Source: Peribacillus muralis (GTDB lineage: Bacteria; Bacillota; Bacilli; Bacillales; DSM-1321). Taken from it: 64,000 bases of DNA. The position numbers and the translations under genes are program-made. The DNA is taken from positions 62,001 to 126,000 of the forward strand of contig NZ_LMBV01000003.1 in assembly GCF_001439925.1 (NCBI RefSeq). The letters run 5' to 3'. The notes beneath the pieces are model-generated. The model was not told the DNA's origin, made no database searches, and saw nothing but the letters and a program-made list of their open reading frames with translations. Positions 9,517 to 18,416 of the stretch are shown here, piece after piece. Numbering within the stretch: position 1 is the stretch's first letter; each line of letters begins with the position of its first letter.

Positions 9517-9804
9517 ATGTGGGAATTATTATTAGAATTCGATTATCAAACCGTTCGTCATGCGGTATGGGCAGGTTATTTGTTGACCTTTGTCTTTCCA
9601 CTGGCTGCGTTTTACTTCTTAAATAAAAAACAATCATACTTGAATGATAAATATCAAGCTTCCGTCCATTCTGATCAAAGTAAATCTCCTGTTCATACAG
9701 GAAGCACGTTTGACTGGCGCGGTGCACAGCGCTTTTTCACATTTATCCGGCAAAAGGATTCACCCGATGATTCCGATGAGCCAAGCCTCCTACTTGTTGT
9801 TTAA
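9517..9804 (+). CDS. 95-aa membrane protein upstream of yidC, hypothetical
   Basis: One predicted membrane helix (about residues 15-36) followed by a polar tail with an acidic stretch (DSPDDSDEP). The ribosome site GAGGGA precedes the ATG. It lies 27 bp upstream of the YidC-type insertase in the same direction, so the two are probably co-transcribed, perhaps with a linked role in membrane insertion. I do not recognise the family. Confidence 0.6.
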   Translation: MWELLLEFDYQTVRHAVWAGYLLTFVFPLAAFYFLNKKQSYLNDKYQASVHSDQSKSPVHTGSTFDWRGAQRFFTFIRQKDSPDDSDEPSLLLVV

Positions 9805-9831
9805 ACAATAACAATTCGAGGAGGAATTATT

Positions 9832-10623
9832 TTGAAAAAGAAAAGCGTGTTACTTATTACGGTACTAATCCTGGCAACAGTCCTTTTATCAGGTTGCTCT
9901 GCAGCTACAAGCGGGCCATTTCACACGGCTTTGGTCAATCCAATGACCAAAATGCTTAATTTCAATGCTAATTTATTTAATGGAAATTATGGGTTGAGCA
10001 TCATCATGATGACATTTTTCATTCGCCTCGTCCTGCTTCCATTGACTGCCAAACAATATAAAACACAGCTCAGCATGAAAACGAAGATGAATGGCCTGAA
10101 ACCTGAGATGACTGCCATTCAACAGAAAATTAAAGAAACGAAAGATCCTGCGAAACAAAAGGCCCTGCAACAGGAAATGATGCAGCTTTACCAAAAGCAC
10201 GGAGTCAACCCTTTAAATATGGGCTGTCTGCCACTTTTAATCCAAATGCCGATCTTAATGGGTTTTTATTATGCGATTCAAGGATCCCATGAAATTGCGA
10301 CACATAATTTCCTTTGGTACAGCCTTGGCAGCCCAAATATTGCCATGGCAATTATCGCAGGTGTTATCTATTATTTCCAATCGGTCATTTCCATGAGACA
10401 AATGCCCGAGGAACAGCAGAAACAAATGAAGCTGATGAGCCTGCTCTCGCCAGTGATGATTTTATTCATTTCTTTCTCCGCTCCAGCTGCATTACCACTG
10501 TACTGGTCAATTGGAGGTATATTCATGATTGTTCAGTCGATCGTATTGCAACGATTATATAATAAAGACCACGCCAAAGTTCCTGCCGGTAATGGTGAAA
10601 CGACGGTTATGAAAAAAAGCTAA
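9832..10623 (+). CDS. yidC: membrane protein insertase YidC/SpoIIIJ/YqjG type
   Basis: 263-residue lipoprotein insertase that helps proteins enter the cytoplasmic membrane, alone or with SecYEG. The signal ends in a lipobox LLSGC (Cys22). The 60KD_IMP core shows LTAKQYKTQ, the hydrophilic coiled loop rich in Lys/Gln (about residues 75-125), GCLPLLIQMPILMGFYYAI, and the late helices with PLYWSIGG. The start is a TTG behind GGAGGAAT. Bacilli usually have two paralogues (SpoIIIJ and YqjG). The absence of the rnpA/jag context here suggests this is an additional or YqjG-like copy. Confidence 0.92.
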   Translation: MKKKSVLLITVLILATVLLSGCSAATSGPFHTALVNPMTKMLNFNANLFNGNYGLSIIMMTFFIRLVLLPLTAKQYKTQLSMKTKMNGLKPEMTAIQQKIKETKDPAKQKALQQEMMQLYQKHGVNPLNMGCLPLLIQMPILMGFYYAIQGSHEIATHNFLWYSLGSPNIAMAIIAGVIYYFQSVISMRQMPEEQQKQMKLMSLLSPVMILFISFSAPAALPLYWSIGGIFMIVQSIVLQRLYNKDHAKVPAGNGETTVMKKS

Positions 10624-10645
10624 TTCACCAGATATTAACTCAGAA

Positions 10646-10688
10646 TGAAGACAAACTTGATGAAAATCGAGTTTGTCTTCATTTTTTT
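10646..10688 (+). terminator. yidC terminator
   Basis: TGAAGACAAACT...AGTTTGTCTTCA stem with about 15 paired positions, then ATTTTTTT. Confidence 0.9.
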
Positions 10689-10905
10689 GGGGGCTTGTAT
10701 TATAAAACAACGGAAAAAGAATTCGAAGTCTGGAGATGTGATACAATTTAAGAAATCTTGGGCAGACCGTTACTCTCACGCTATGTGGATTTATAAAAAA
10801 CAATCATCAAATCTTTTACTATCGGGTCATACTAGAAATTATTGTAAGTATAGTTCCAATGCTATTACAGGGTATTCTTCATATCGGATTGTGAAAAATG
10901 TAATA
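10689..10905. other. intergenic region, no gene seen
   Basis: No ORF with a ribosome site. Presumably promoter and leader of the following small gene. Confidence 0.4.
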
Positions 10906-10921
10906 AAGGAGGTTAATTATT

Positions 10922-11272
10922 ATTAGCAAGAAAAAAGGAATTTGGTTCATTTTAAGTCTAACTATATTTGTGTGTATATGGACACTATGGAGTATGTTTT
11001 CTTATGAAGAGTCACAAAAATTTAATGGTTTCCCCATACCTAAACATGCTGAATTAATGAATAGCCGCAAAGGTTTTGCATCTTATTCCGGCTTAGCTGT
11101 TTCTGAAACGAAGAAAGATGGACTTCCATTAATTTATCGTTTGCATATCAAAGCGGGCGGATGGAAAAAAACGTTCCAGGAGGGAGCTTTGACAACTTAC
11201 GAAAAAGGTAATTACAAAATTGACGTGATTGCTGAAACAAATTACTTATCCAAAAGTGTCAATGAAGAGTAA
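10922..11272 (+). CDS. 116-aa membrane-anchored hypothetical protein with an ATT start
   Basis: An N-terminal basic/hydrophobic anchor (SKKKGIWFILSL, then TIFVCIWTLW) is followed by about 85 extracellular or soluble residues. AAAGGAGG (10905-10912) sits 9 nt before an in-frame ATT codon that would give ISKKKGIW. No ATG, GTG or TTG lies in frame between the ribosome site and residue 17. The first standard codon (GTG at 10970) would delete the anchor and lies about 57 nt from the AGGAGG. Either an ATT start or a mutated ATG is implied. The product is not recognised. Confidence 0.5.
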   Translation: MSKKKGIWFILSLTIFVCIWTLWSMFSYEESQKFNGFPIPKHAELMNSRKGFASYSGLAVSETKKDGLPLIYRLHIKAGGWKKTFQEGALTTYEKGNYKIDVIAETNYLSKSVNEE

Positions 11273-11456
11273 AATAATAGATGTTTCTATTAAGATGTAA
11301 GTATATCAACTTAGAATTTTTGAAATTCCCCTCATGTTAATACGTTTAATCCCCTCTATGATCATCACAGCTTCCAGAAAATATTAAGCAGCTTGAGTAA
11401 CTATCTATGTTGAGCTCAACCTGGTTAATTGCTCTTTTCATTAATGTTTTTACCAT

Positions 11457-11533
11457 AAAAAAATCCCCTGCTAGGTAGACTGTTAAGAACTTTTTATCAT
11501 GCTCTCTTTTTACTCTGTCTACTTGTAGGGGAT
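11457..11533. repeat. imperfect 77-bp inverted repeat downstream of cphA
   Basis: Arms of about 20 bp (11463-11482 and 11514-11533) both begin or end with ATCCCC and contain GTAGAC, with a 31-nt loop. On the minus strand it is followed by seven T, so it could act as a distant terminator for cphA. The arm sequence and size also fit a MITE-like remnant. A 66-codon ORF crosses it but looks accidental. Confidence 0.5.
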
Positions 11534-11565
11534 AATACCATGCCATAAGAGCGGCAAGCTTTTTT

Positions 11566-14187
11566 TTATTTCTTTGGCAGTGGATTTGTTGAAACCTTTT
11601 CGAAAAACCGCTCTACATAATCGAAATCCGTGTAGAAGAAAAGTAACAGATCTCCTGGTCGAGATGTTTCCCAAGCGCTTACGAATGCGTCCAATTCATT
11701 CAAAACGATCCTGGTTCGATCTTTATGCAGCCCAGCTTCAACGGCAGCTTCCTGAAGCAGTTCGGCCACTTCGACCGGTTTCCTTCCCCGCAAATCATCA
11801 TCTTCCTTAATGATGAATAAATCGGAATGAACGGCTGCCACCTTGGCAAGCCTGATAAGTTCTTCATTAACCCGGTCTCCTGGCCCGGCCAAAACTGTGA
11901 TAAGACGATTTCTATTGTAGGCACTCACCGTTTCGAATATCGCCTTCAACCCGGCTTCATTATGGGCGTAGTCGATGATGATCGTTCGCTCATTCAACTT
12001 CTTTAAATTGAATCGTCCTTTTGACAAATTGGTATCAGGCATAAATGTGACAGCCTTCTTTCGTAGTTCTTCCATGGATCTGCCCTGTGTATGGGCTGCA
12101 GCTAACGCCTGAAGCAAGTTGGCGATATTATGACGGGCCATCCCCGAAATCGTAATCGGAATCAAGGAGCAATCCATGAAGGGTTGGATGACACCAGCCG
12201 ATGAATGGAATATCATGCCTTGTTCATTTACAAACCAGATCTTTTGCCCACTTTTAATTGCTTCCTTCACTAGTGGCTGATTGGGATCCGTCGAGGTATA
12301 AATGACTTCCCCATCTGTATATGCTCCCATTGCGGCTACCAACGGATCGTCGGCGTTCAAGATACAATATCCCTTATCCAGAACGACTTCGGCTATCAGT
12401 CGCTTTAACTTTACAAGATCGTCCATCGTATCCATTCCATCACAGCCGAGGTGATCACCACTCACATTTGTAATGATTCCAACATCACATTGGCGAAAGG
12501 CCAAGCCTTCACGCAATATTCCTCCACGTGCCGTTTCCAAAACGGCTACATCCACTTCCGGATGGGCCAACACCATCCTTGCACTGATCGGTCCGCTGCA
12601 ATCACCTTGATCCAATATCTCTTCACCGATATAAACTCCATCGGAATTCGTCATGCCAACCGTAGTTTTATCGTTTGAGAGGAAATAATGAATCATTCGT
12701 GTCGTCGTCGTTTTTCCATTCGTTCCCGTCACTGCTATGATCGGTATGGCTGCACCTTCCCGAGAAGGGAATAAATAATCGATAATCGCTTTGCCTACAT
12801 CCCTTTTTTTCCCTTCACTCGGGTAATGGTGCATCCGGATTCCCGGGGCGGCGTTCACTTCAATGATGGCCGTCTGTGATAAATCCAGCGGCATTGATAT
12901 ATCCTCACAAATAAAATCGATACCGGCAATATCCAAACCTATCGCTTTTGCAGCTGCGATTGCCATTTTCTTAACTGTTGGATGGACCTGCTCCGTTACA
13001 TCGATAGCCTTGCCGCCAGTCGAAAGATTCGCATTGCCAGCAACTTGGACTAGTTCTCCTTGCTTCGGGATCGCGGCGAGTGTCTGATTCGTTTTTTCCA
13101 AGTAGCATGTCACGGTATGTGTAAGCGGGATTTTTGACATTGGTTTTTCATGGCCATCGCCCCGCAATGGATTAAGATTTTCCTTTTCTATCAATCTGCG
13201 TATCGTATCTGTACCATTTCCAATCACATAGGGCGGAAGCCTTAGACTGGTGGCTATGAGCTCTCCATTCACGATAAGCAACCGGTAATCATGTCCTTCA
13301 AAATGCCTTTCGACAATGAACTTCTCCACGTATGCTTCCAAACAATTGGTCACATTGAAAAGTTCATCCTTGTTTTTGATATGGGTGATGACACCTTGTC
13401 CCTGCCTGCCGTTATACGGTTTTATAACGAGGGGAAAACCGAGCCTGTCCGCCGTTTCGAATATTTCCTCGATCGAGTGGGCTATTTCCCCGTCAGGTAC
13501 AGGGAGACCACACCCTTTTAAAATTGATTTGGTCAATGATTTATCGCAGGCATTCTCTACGGCGATATTCGACGTTTGGCTTGAAATGGTCGCCTGGACA
13601 TACTTCTGCCTTGAACCAGTTCCTAAACGCAGTAAACTATCGTCGCCAATACGTTCGACAGGGATGTTTTCTTCCTGGGCAGCCTTAAATATCGCTTCTG
13701 TGCTTGGTCCTAATTTATTTTTATAATATAAATCCTCGATTTGTTTTACATAAAATTGGACATTTGTATCTTTTTCATCATTGAGGATGCTTTCCGCGAT
13801 TTCCTTTGCTGCCAAAAAAGCTTGAAGACCCGATTCAGGCTCTTGATAGTCAAAGGTAACTTGGTAGTGCCCCTTTTTTTCCATCATGATCGTTTTTCCG
13901 CGAATCACATTGATTCCTGCCAAGTTTTGAAGCTCAATCGCCATATGCTCCAAAATATGCCCCATCCATGTACCTTGACGCAGCCTCTCGGCAAAACCTC
14001 CCCGATACCCTTTGGAGCATGTATGGCTCCCAAGATTCGGGAGCGTTTTCAACAGTCTTTCATTGAATCCTGGAATCGTATCCGAAGGTTTCTCTTCCAG
14101 CTCTTCCAAATCCAATTCGATGCAGATCGTCGGTGTATAAGCAAAATAATTGGGTCCTTTTAAATACCGGACTCGATTGATTATCAT
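11566..14187 (-). CDS. cphA: cyanophycin synthetase
   Basis: 873 residues, the usual CphA length. It polymerises aspartate and arginine into cyanophycin (multi-L-arginyl-poly-L-aspartate), a nitrogen reserve. Domains in order: an N-terminal CphA domain (1-165), an ATP-grasp domain (about 215-475, with the VIKPYNGRQGQGV nucleotide loop and the IIEVNAAPG metal site), and a C-terminal Mur-ligase-like domain with the P-loop VTGTNGKTTTT near 487-496. It overlaps the cyanophycinase gene by 4 bp (ATGA), so the two are translationally coupled. Cyanophycin synthesis is not a standard Bacillus trait. Confidence 0.95.
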   Translation of the reverse strand: MIINRVRYLKGPNYFAYTPTICIELDLEELEEKPSDTIPGFNERLLKTLPNLGSHTCSKGYRGGFAERLRQGTWMGHILEHMAIELQNLAGINVIRGKTIMMEKKGHYQVTFDYQEPESGLQAFLAAKEIAESILNDEKDTNVQFYVKQIEDLYYKNKLGPSTEAIFKAAQEENIPVERIGDDSLLRLGTGSRQKYVQATISSQTSNIAVENACDKSLTKSILKGCGLPVPDGEIAHSIEEIFETADRLGFPLVIKPYNGRQGQGVITHIKNKDELFNVTNCLEAYVEKFIVERHFEGHDYRLLIVNGELIATSLRLPPYVIGNGTDTIRRLIEKENLNPLRGDGHEKPMSKIPLTHTVTCYLEKTNQTLAAIPKQGELVQVAGNANLSTGGKAIDVTEQVHPTVKKMAIAAAKAIGLDIAGIDFICEDISMPLDLSQTAIIEVNAAPGIRMHHYPSEGKKRDVGKAIIDYLFPSREGAAIPIIAVTGTNGKTTTTRMIHYFLSNDKTTVGMTNSDGVYIGEEILDQGDCSGPISARMVLAHPEVDVAVLETARGGILREGLAFRQCDVGIITNVSGDHLGCDGMDTMDDLVKLKRLIAEVVLDKGYCILNADDPLVAAMGAYTDGEVIYTSTDPNQPLVKEAIKSGQKIWFVNEQGMIFHSSAGVIQPFMDCSLIPITISGMARHNIANLLQALAAAHTQGRSMEELRKKAVTFMPDTNLSKGRFNLKKLNERTIIIDYAHNEAGLKAIFETVSAYNRNRLITVLAGPGDRVNEELIRLAKVAAVHSDLFIIKEDDDLRGRKPVEVAELLQEAAVEAGLHKDRTRIVLNELDAFVSAWETSRPGDLLLFFYTDFDYVERFFEKVSTNPLPKK

Positions 14188-14999
14188 GGTTGGATCCCCT
14201 TTTTCATCAACAATTTCCTGGTCACCAGGTCAAAACGATAGCCCCTTGTAAGTGCATGAAGACAGAATCCCGAGAGAGTCAACTCTTCACTTCCATTATC
14301 CGAAGTCGTGACACGGATATAATCACTTTTGCTGCCATCAAGCACCAAGACTTCATGTTGTCCGAAAACTTCAAAAAGCCCGTCTTTAACTAAAATGGCG
14401 GTATTTTCATCAATGCCAATTCCCAACAATCGTTTGTTTACCGCTATTGCACTTAATAGACGGTCGAAACGGCCGCGTTGGGAAAAATGTTGATCGATCA
14501 GCAGGTCATCGAGAAAGCCAAACCCTATCCCGATTTCAACCTTTAACTTATCATCATTCAGCATCGTATCGGCAGCGACGATCATATGCTTACCAATTAT
14601 GGAAGCACCCGCACTCGTCCCTGCTATCACCATTCCGTTATGCCAGGCTTTGGAAAGGGCTTGATGGAATTTGGATTGCCCGATCCGTTCAGACAGCCGG
14701 CTTTGGTTGCCTCCGGTTAGGAAAAGGGCGGAAAGGGACTTCAGCTGTTCGCTAATGAGGGGATCATCTGCATCTTCCCTCGAATCCAGCTTGATCACTT
14801 CAACCCTGTCAACGCCTAAAGCTCTAAAAATCTTGATATATTGTTTGCTCATTTCTTCAGGAATCTCACTCGCTGTAGGCAATATGCCAATCCCGCCATC
14901 GTGATGACGGCGAGCAAGCTCAACGAATTTATTTAACACTTCACCTTCAAGACACTTATCCTCGGCACCGCCAATGATAAGTAATTCACCACAATTCAT
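14184..14999 (-). CDS. cphB: cyanophycinase
   Basis: 271-residue peptidase of family S51 that cuts cyanophycin to beta-Asp-Arg dipeptides. The nucleophile serine is seen in GTSAGAS (Ser129); LIIGGAEDK opens the protein and LFLTGGNQ lies near residue 93. It is the first gene of the cphB-cphA pair, so both degradation and synthesis are transcribed together. No signal peptide is seen, so it acts on intracellular granules. No isoaspartyl dipeptidase gene is adjacent to finish the degradation. Confidence 0.94.
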   Translation of the reverse strand: MNCGELLIIGGAEDKCLEGEVLNKFVELARRHHDGGIGILPTASEIPEEMSKQYIKIFRALGVDRVEVIKLDSREDADDPLISEQLKSLSALFLTGGNQSRLSERIGQSKFHQALSKAWHNGMVIAGTSAGASIIGKHMIVAADTMLNDDKLKVEIGIGFGFLDDLLIDQHFSQRGRFDRLLSAIAVNKRLLGIGIDENTAILVKDGLFEVFGQHEVLVLDGSKSDYIRVTTSDNGSEELTLSGFCLHALTRGYRFDLVTRKLLMKKGIQP

Positions 15000-15108
15000 T
15001 CCTTATACTCACCCTTACATAATTAATTGCTCTGTCCAGAACACATAATGACTAGTATGGCATCTTAAGCTAGTATTCATTCATTAAATTGGTAAATTGC
15101 CGAATTTG

Positions 15109-15135
15109 GTTTAACTTATTAAAAAAAGAGGAAAA
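15109..15135 (+). promoter_or_regulatory. SigB-like promoter
   Basis: GTTTAA (15109-15114), a 15-nt spacer, then GGAAAA (15130-15135), close to the SigB consensus GTTTAA-N12-15-GGGWAW. It lies 35 nt upstream of a gene of a family known to be in the general stress regulon. Confidence 0.5.
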
Positions 15136-15169
15136 GTAATAGAGTATAAAATAAAAGGAGTGTGCAAAG

Positions 15170-15592
15170 ATGAGCCAAAACCAACTAAAAGAAAAAGTAT
15201 TGAACGTTATCGGTGATTCTAAAATAGGAGTTTTATCATCTGTAGAAAACAATAAACCACATTCACGCTATATGACTTTTTTCAACGACGAATTAACCTT
15301 TTATACACCAACAAGTGCAAAGACGGAAAAAATTGATGAAATTGAAAAAAACCATAATGTTCATATCCTGATTGGCTATGAAAATGAAGGATTAGGCGAT
15401 TCTTACTTAGAAATATCAGGTACATCAATAATTAACGATTCACAGGAACTGAAGGATAAATTATGGAATAAGTCATTTGAACAGTGGTTTGAAGGTCCGA
15501 AAGATCCGAACTATGTATTCCTGCAAATTAAGCCGGAAAGCATTCGATTGATGAATAACAACGGTGAGCCCCCTCAAGAATTATCTTTATAA
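15170..15592 (+). CDS. general stress protein 26-like, pyridoxamine-phosphate-oxidase fold
   Basis: 140 residues of the split-barrel FMN-binding fold (B. subtilis YdaG/GS26 type). The N-terminal part (KIGVLSSVENNKPHSRYM) and the KTEKIDEIEKNHNVHIL segment match this group. Related proteins bind flavins, but the reaction is unknown. The ATG follows AAAAGGAG. The SigB-like promoter directly upstream fits the known stress control of the family. Confidence 0.85.
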   Translation: MSQNQLKEKVLNVIGDSKIGVLSSVENNKPHSRYMTFFNDELTFYTPTSAKTEKIDEIEKNHNVHILIGYENEGLGDSYLEISGTSIINDSQELKDKLWNKSFEQWFEGPKDPNYVFLQIKPESIRLMNNNGEPPQELSL

Positions 15593-15631
15593 AAATGGAT
15601 AAGACTTGACTATTTTGCCAATTTCCACAAA

Positions 15632-15687
15632 TTAAAAAACCTGATTCGATTTGAACACATATACAATGTTGTTCAAATCAAATCAGG
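15632..15687 (-). terminator. terminator of the RpiR-family regulator gene
   Basis: 18-bp near-perfect arms (15640-15657 and 15670-15687, one mismatch). On the minus strand it ends in TTTTTTAATTTG. It could also stop leftward-converging transcription. Confidence 0.85.
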
Positions 15688-15831
15688 CTATGCCAAAAAT
15701 GGTCACAGTCCTTCGAAAGTCATGTATTATACATATCAAACCTACCTAAACGGTTTCGTGACAGTTACAAATAGGCAGAGCCAAATAAATTAACCTCTCC
15801 AACCTTCTATTAAAATGCCCCCCTGCCCGAC

Positions 15832-16551
15832 TTATTTATTAAGTATATATATTTCACGAGCCAATGATTCCAGAATATAAATAACTGGTACCTGTGTAGT
15901 AATATTAGCGTTCTCAAATAGCTCCTCTGTAACATAATAAGGAATGTTTATATCAGATATTTTCGCAATCGTCGAGTGTTTAGTATTGGTAATACTAATA
16001 ATTTTACTTCCTTCTTGTTTAAGTTGATTAATATGAGTGACCGTAAATTTATTTTCTCCTGAGACGGATAAAGCTATGGTGACACTATTTAAGTTGGCGT
16101 GAATCGGAAAGTGGGGATCTTTTATGTACAACGAAAATTTACCTAGGCTTGAGAAATATCTTGCCCCATATTCAGCTAGAATCCCTGAACTTCCTATTCC
16201 AATAAAAAGTACACTATCTGCTTCTGACACTGCACTAGCTGCCTTCATAATATTTTCTTCTAAATTACCTGTTAACGTCCTCTCGAAAAATTCCATCACA
16301 GAATGTTGAGAATTCTTTAACGTAATCGTTTTATTTTCTTTTAAATGCAATTTAAGCTTCACTTTAAACTCTGAAAAACCCTCACAATCTAATTTTCGAC
16401 AAAACCGTAAAATCGTAGCAGTTGATACATGGGTTTCATCTGCAAGTTCACGTATTCGCATATATGCCACTTTATCACCGTTTTGACTAATATAATTGTA
16501 TAAAGATGTTTCTAACTCATTGAGTGAAGCAATGACCTCAGTTGTAAACAT
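15832..16551 (-). CDS. RpiR/MurR-family transcriptional regulator
   Basis: 239 residues: an N-terminal helix-turn-helix of the RpiR type (about 1-75, with VSTATILRFCRKLDCEGFSEFK) and a C-terminal SIS sugar-phosphate-binding domain (about 95-230, with FIGIGSSG). Such regulators sense phosphosugars. It is divergent from the 6-phospho-glycosidase gene with about 300 bp between them, so it very probably controls that gene in response to a phosphorylated sugar, as B. subtilis GlvR does for the GH4 gene malA. Confidence 0.9.
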   Translation of the reverse strand: MFTTEVIASLNELETSLYNYISQNGDKVAYMRIRELADETHVSTATILRFCRKLDCEGFSEFKVKLKLHLKENKTITLKNSQHSVMEFFERTLTGNLEENIMKAASAVSEADSVLFIGIGSSGILAEYGARYFSSLGKFSLYIKDPHFPIHANLNSVTIALSVSGENKFTVTHINQLKQEGSKIISITNTKHSTIAKISDINIPYYVTEELFENANITTQVPVIYILESLAREIYILNK

Positions 16552-16644
16552 ATATGGAATATTCTCCTACCGGGAAGTTTTATTCCCTTGTATTTTACTT
16601 TCCAATCTCTTATATATTAGCATGTCCTTAAATGAAAACACAGT

Positions 16645-16660
16645 GTTACATCTTTGTAAC
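16645..16660. promoter_or_regulatory. candidate operator for the RpiR regulator
   Basis: Perfect inverted repeat GTTACA-TCTT-TGTAAC in the divergent intergenic region between the regulator and the GH4 gene. Spacing and symmetry suit a dimeric repressor site. Function is inferred from position. Confidence 0.45.
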
Positions 16661-16849
16661 GAATTACTTCTTTTGTTATAAAAAACTAGATGCTTTCCAG
16701 TTATTTACGGTCTAACTGAATATAGATACAATCAAGCCATAAGGTTCTTATCCCTTTTTTCATCCTTTCCAATGTGATAGAAGGTAACAAGAAGCAGCTT
16801 GAATGATGTGAGATTTGTGAACGGACAAATTATCCGGAGGTGCTAGTGT

Positions 16850-18178
16850 ATGACAAAAGGTATTAAAATTACAACAATTGGTGGCGGATCAAGTTATACC
16901 CCTGAATTGGTCGAAGGTTTCATTAAACGATATGATGAATTGCCTGTAAGTGAATTATGGTTAGTGGATATAGAAGCAGGAAAAGAAAAATTAAAAATTG
17001 TTGGCGAACTCGCAAGGCGTATGATCGAAAAAGCAGGCCTTCCAATTAAGGTACACTTAACCCTTGACAGGAGAACGGCTTTAAAAGATGCTGATTTCGT
17101 TACTACTCAATTTCGTGTAGGTCTACTGGATGCTCGTGCAAAAGATGAAAGAATCCCATTGAAATACGGAGTCCTTGGTCAGGAAACGAATGGTCCCGGC
17201 GGTCTATTTAAAGGCTTACGTACAATCCCGGTTATTTTGGATATCTGCAAGGATATGGAAGAGTTATGTCCCGATGCATGGTTAATCAACTTTACTAATC
17301 CTGCTGGTATGGTAACAGAAGCAATATTACGCTACTCTAATATTGAAAAAGTCGTAGGACTATGTAATGTTCCAATCGGAATGGAAATGGGGATTGCCAA
17401 GTTATTAGATGTAGACCATTCTCGAATCCGTATTGACTTTGCAGGACTAAATCATATGGTTTATGGATTAGACGTCTATGTGGACGGTGAAAGTGTAAAG
17501 GATAAAGTCATCAATTTATTAACAGATCCGAATAATAGTAGCTTTGTAAAAAACATTGAAGGCTTAGGTTGGGAGCCAGAGTTCATTAAAGCTCTTGATG
17601 TTCTAACTTGTCCTTATCATATGTATTATTACAAGACGAAAGACATGATAGAAAAAGATGCTAAAAATGCTGAAACAGAAGGTACTCGTGCTGAAGTCGT
17701 TCAAAAGTTAGAAAAAGAATTATTTGAACTGTATAAAGATCCAAACTTGGCCATTAAACCACCACAATTAGAAAAACGTGGGGGAGCGTATTATTCAGAT
17801 GCAGCGGTCCGTTTAATTACTTCTATCTATACAGACAAAAGAGACATACAGCCAGTTAATACAAGAAATAATGGTGCTATCGCTAGTATTCCGAATGAAT
17901 CAGCAGTGGAAGTTAGTTGCATTATTACAAAAGACGGTCCTAAACCGATAGTTATGGGAGATCTTCCTGTACAAGTTCGAGGATTAGTCCAACAAATCAA
18001 GTCATTTGAAAGAGTATCAGCGGAAGCTGCAGTAACAGGTGACTACAATAAAGCCGTTCTTGCTTTAACTATTAACCCACTATGTCCTTCTGATAGCATT
18101 GCGAAAGAAATTATAGATGAAATGTTAGAGGCACATAAAGAGCATTTACCTCAGTTCTTTCAAACAGTAGAATCATAA
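16850..18178 (+). CDS. licH: 6-phospho-beta-glucosidase, glycoside hydrolase family 4
   Basis: 442 residues, the length of LicH/CelF enzymes. GH4 enzymes use NAD+ and Mn2+ to open 6-phospho-glycosides imported by a PTS. Seen are the N-terminal Rossmann loop TIGGGSSYTPEL, the NFTNPAGM segment, and the metal-binding Cys and His in LCNVPIGM and GLNHMVYG. The ATG is preceded by TCCGGAGGTGC. No PTS genes are adjacent, so the substrate must be imported by a transporter encoded elsewhere. The licH name rests on similarity; an alpha-specific relative is less likely. Confidence 0.88.
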   Translation: MTKGIKITTIGGGSSYTPELVEGFIKRYDELPVSELWLVDIEAGKEKLKIVGELARRMIEKAGLPIKVHLTLDRRTALKDADFVTTQFRVGLLDARAKDERIPLKYGVLGQETNGPGGLFKGLRTIPVILDICKDMEELCPDAWLINFTNPAGMVTEAILRYSNIEKVVGLCNVPIGMEMGIAKLLDVDHSRIRIDFAGLNHMVYGLDVYVDGESVKDKVINLLTDPNNSSFVKNIEGLGWEPEFIKALDVLTCPYHMYYYKTKDMIEKDAKNAETEGTRAEVVQKLEKELFELYKDPNLAIKPPQLEKRGGAYYSDAAVRLITSIYTDKRDIQPVNTRNNGAIASIPNESAVEVSCIITKDGPKPIVMGDLPVQVRGLVQQIKSFERVSAEAAVTGDYNKAVLALTINPLCPSDSIAKEIIDEMLEAHKEHLPQFFQTVES

Positions 18179-18186
18179 AAACAATG

Positions 18187-18226
18187 AATCGTTCTAGTGT
18201 TTTTGACACTAGAACGATTTGTTTTT
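18187..18226 (+). terminator. GH4 gene terminator
   Basis: ATCGTTCTAGTGT...ACACTAGAACGAT stem with a 5-nt loop, then TTGTTTTT. Confidence 0.9.
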
Positions 18227-18416
18227 ACCTAATTCCATTTTTGTCTTCTAAACCAATAGGGGTGCATTCTTAAATCCGTTTCTAAAAGGGCAATTATGAT
18301 ACGCCCTGCCAATTAATTGTTTGAGCGAATTTTTTCACCTGATTTTCAATCCTGACACATCGTCGCTAAAATGAATGTTCTGTCTGATGGAATATATACT
18401 ACTTCCAATTTCACGT

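Noticed and set aside
10645-10926. 93-codon plus-strand ORF after yidC
   Set aside because: Begins inside the yidC terminator and overlaps the ribosome site of the next gene.
11346-11546. 66-codon minus-strand ORF
   Set aside because: Runs through the inverted repeat behind cphA; no recognisable transposase motif and no Shine-Dalgarno sequence.
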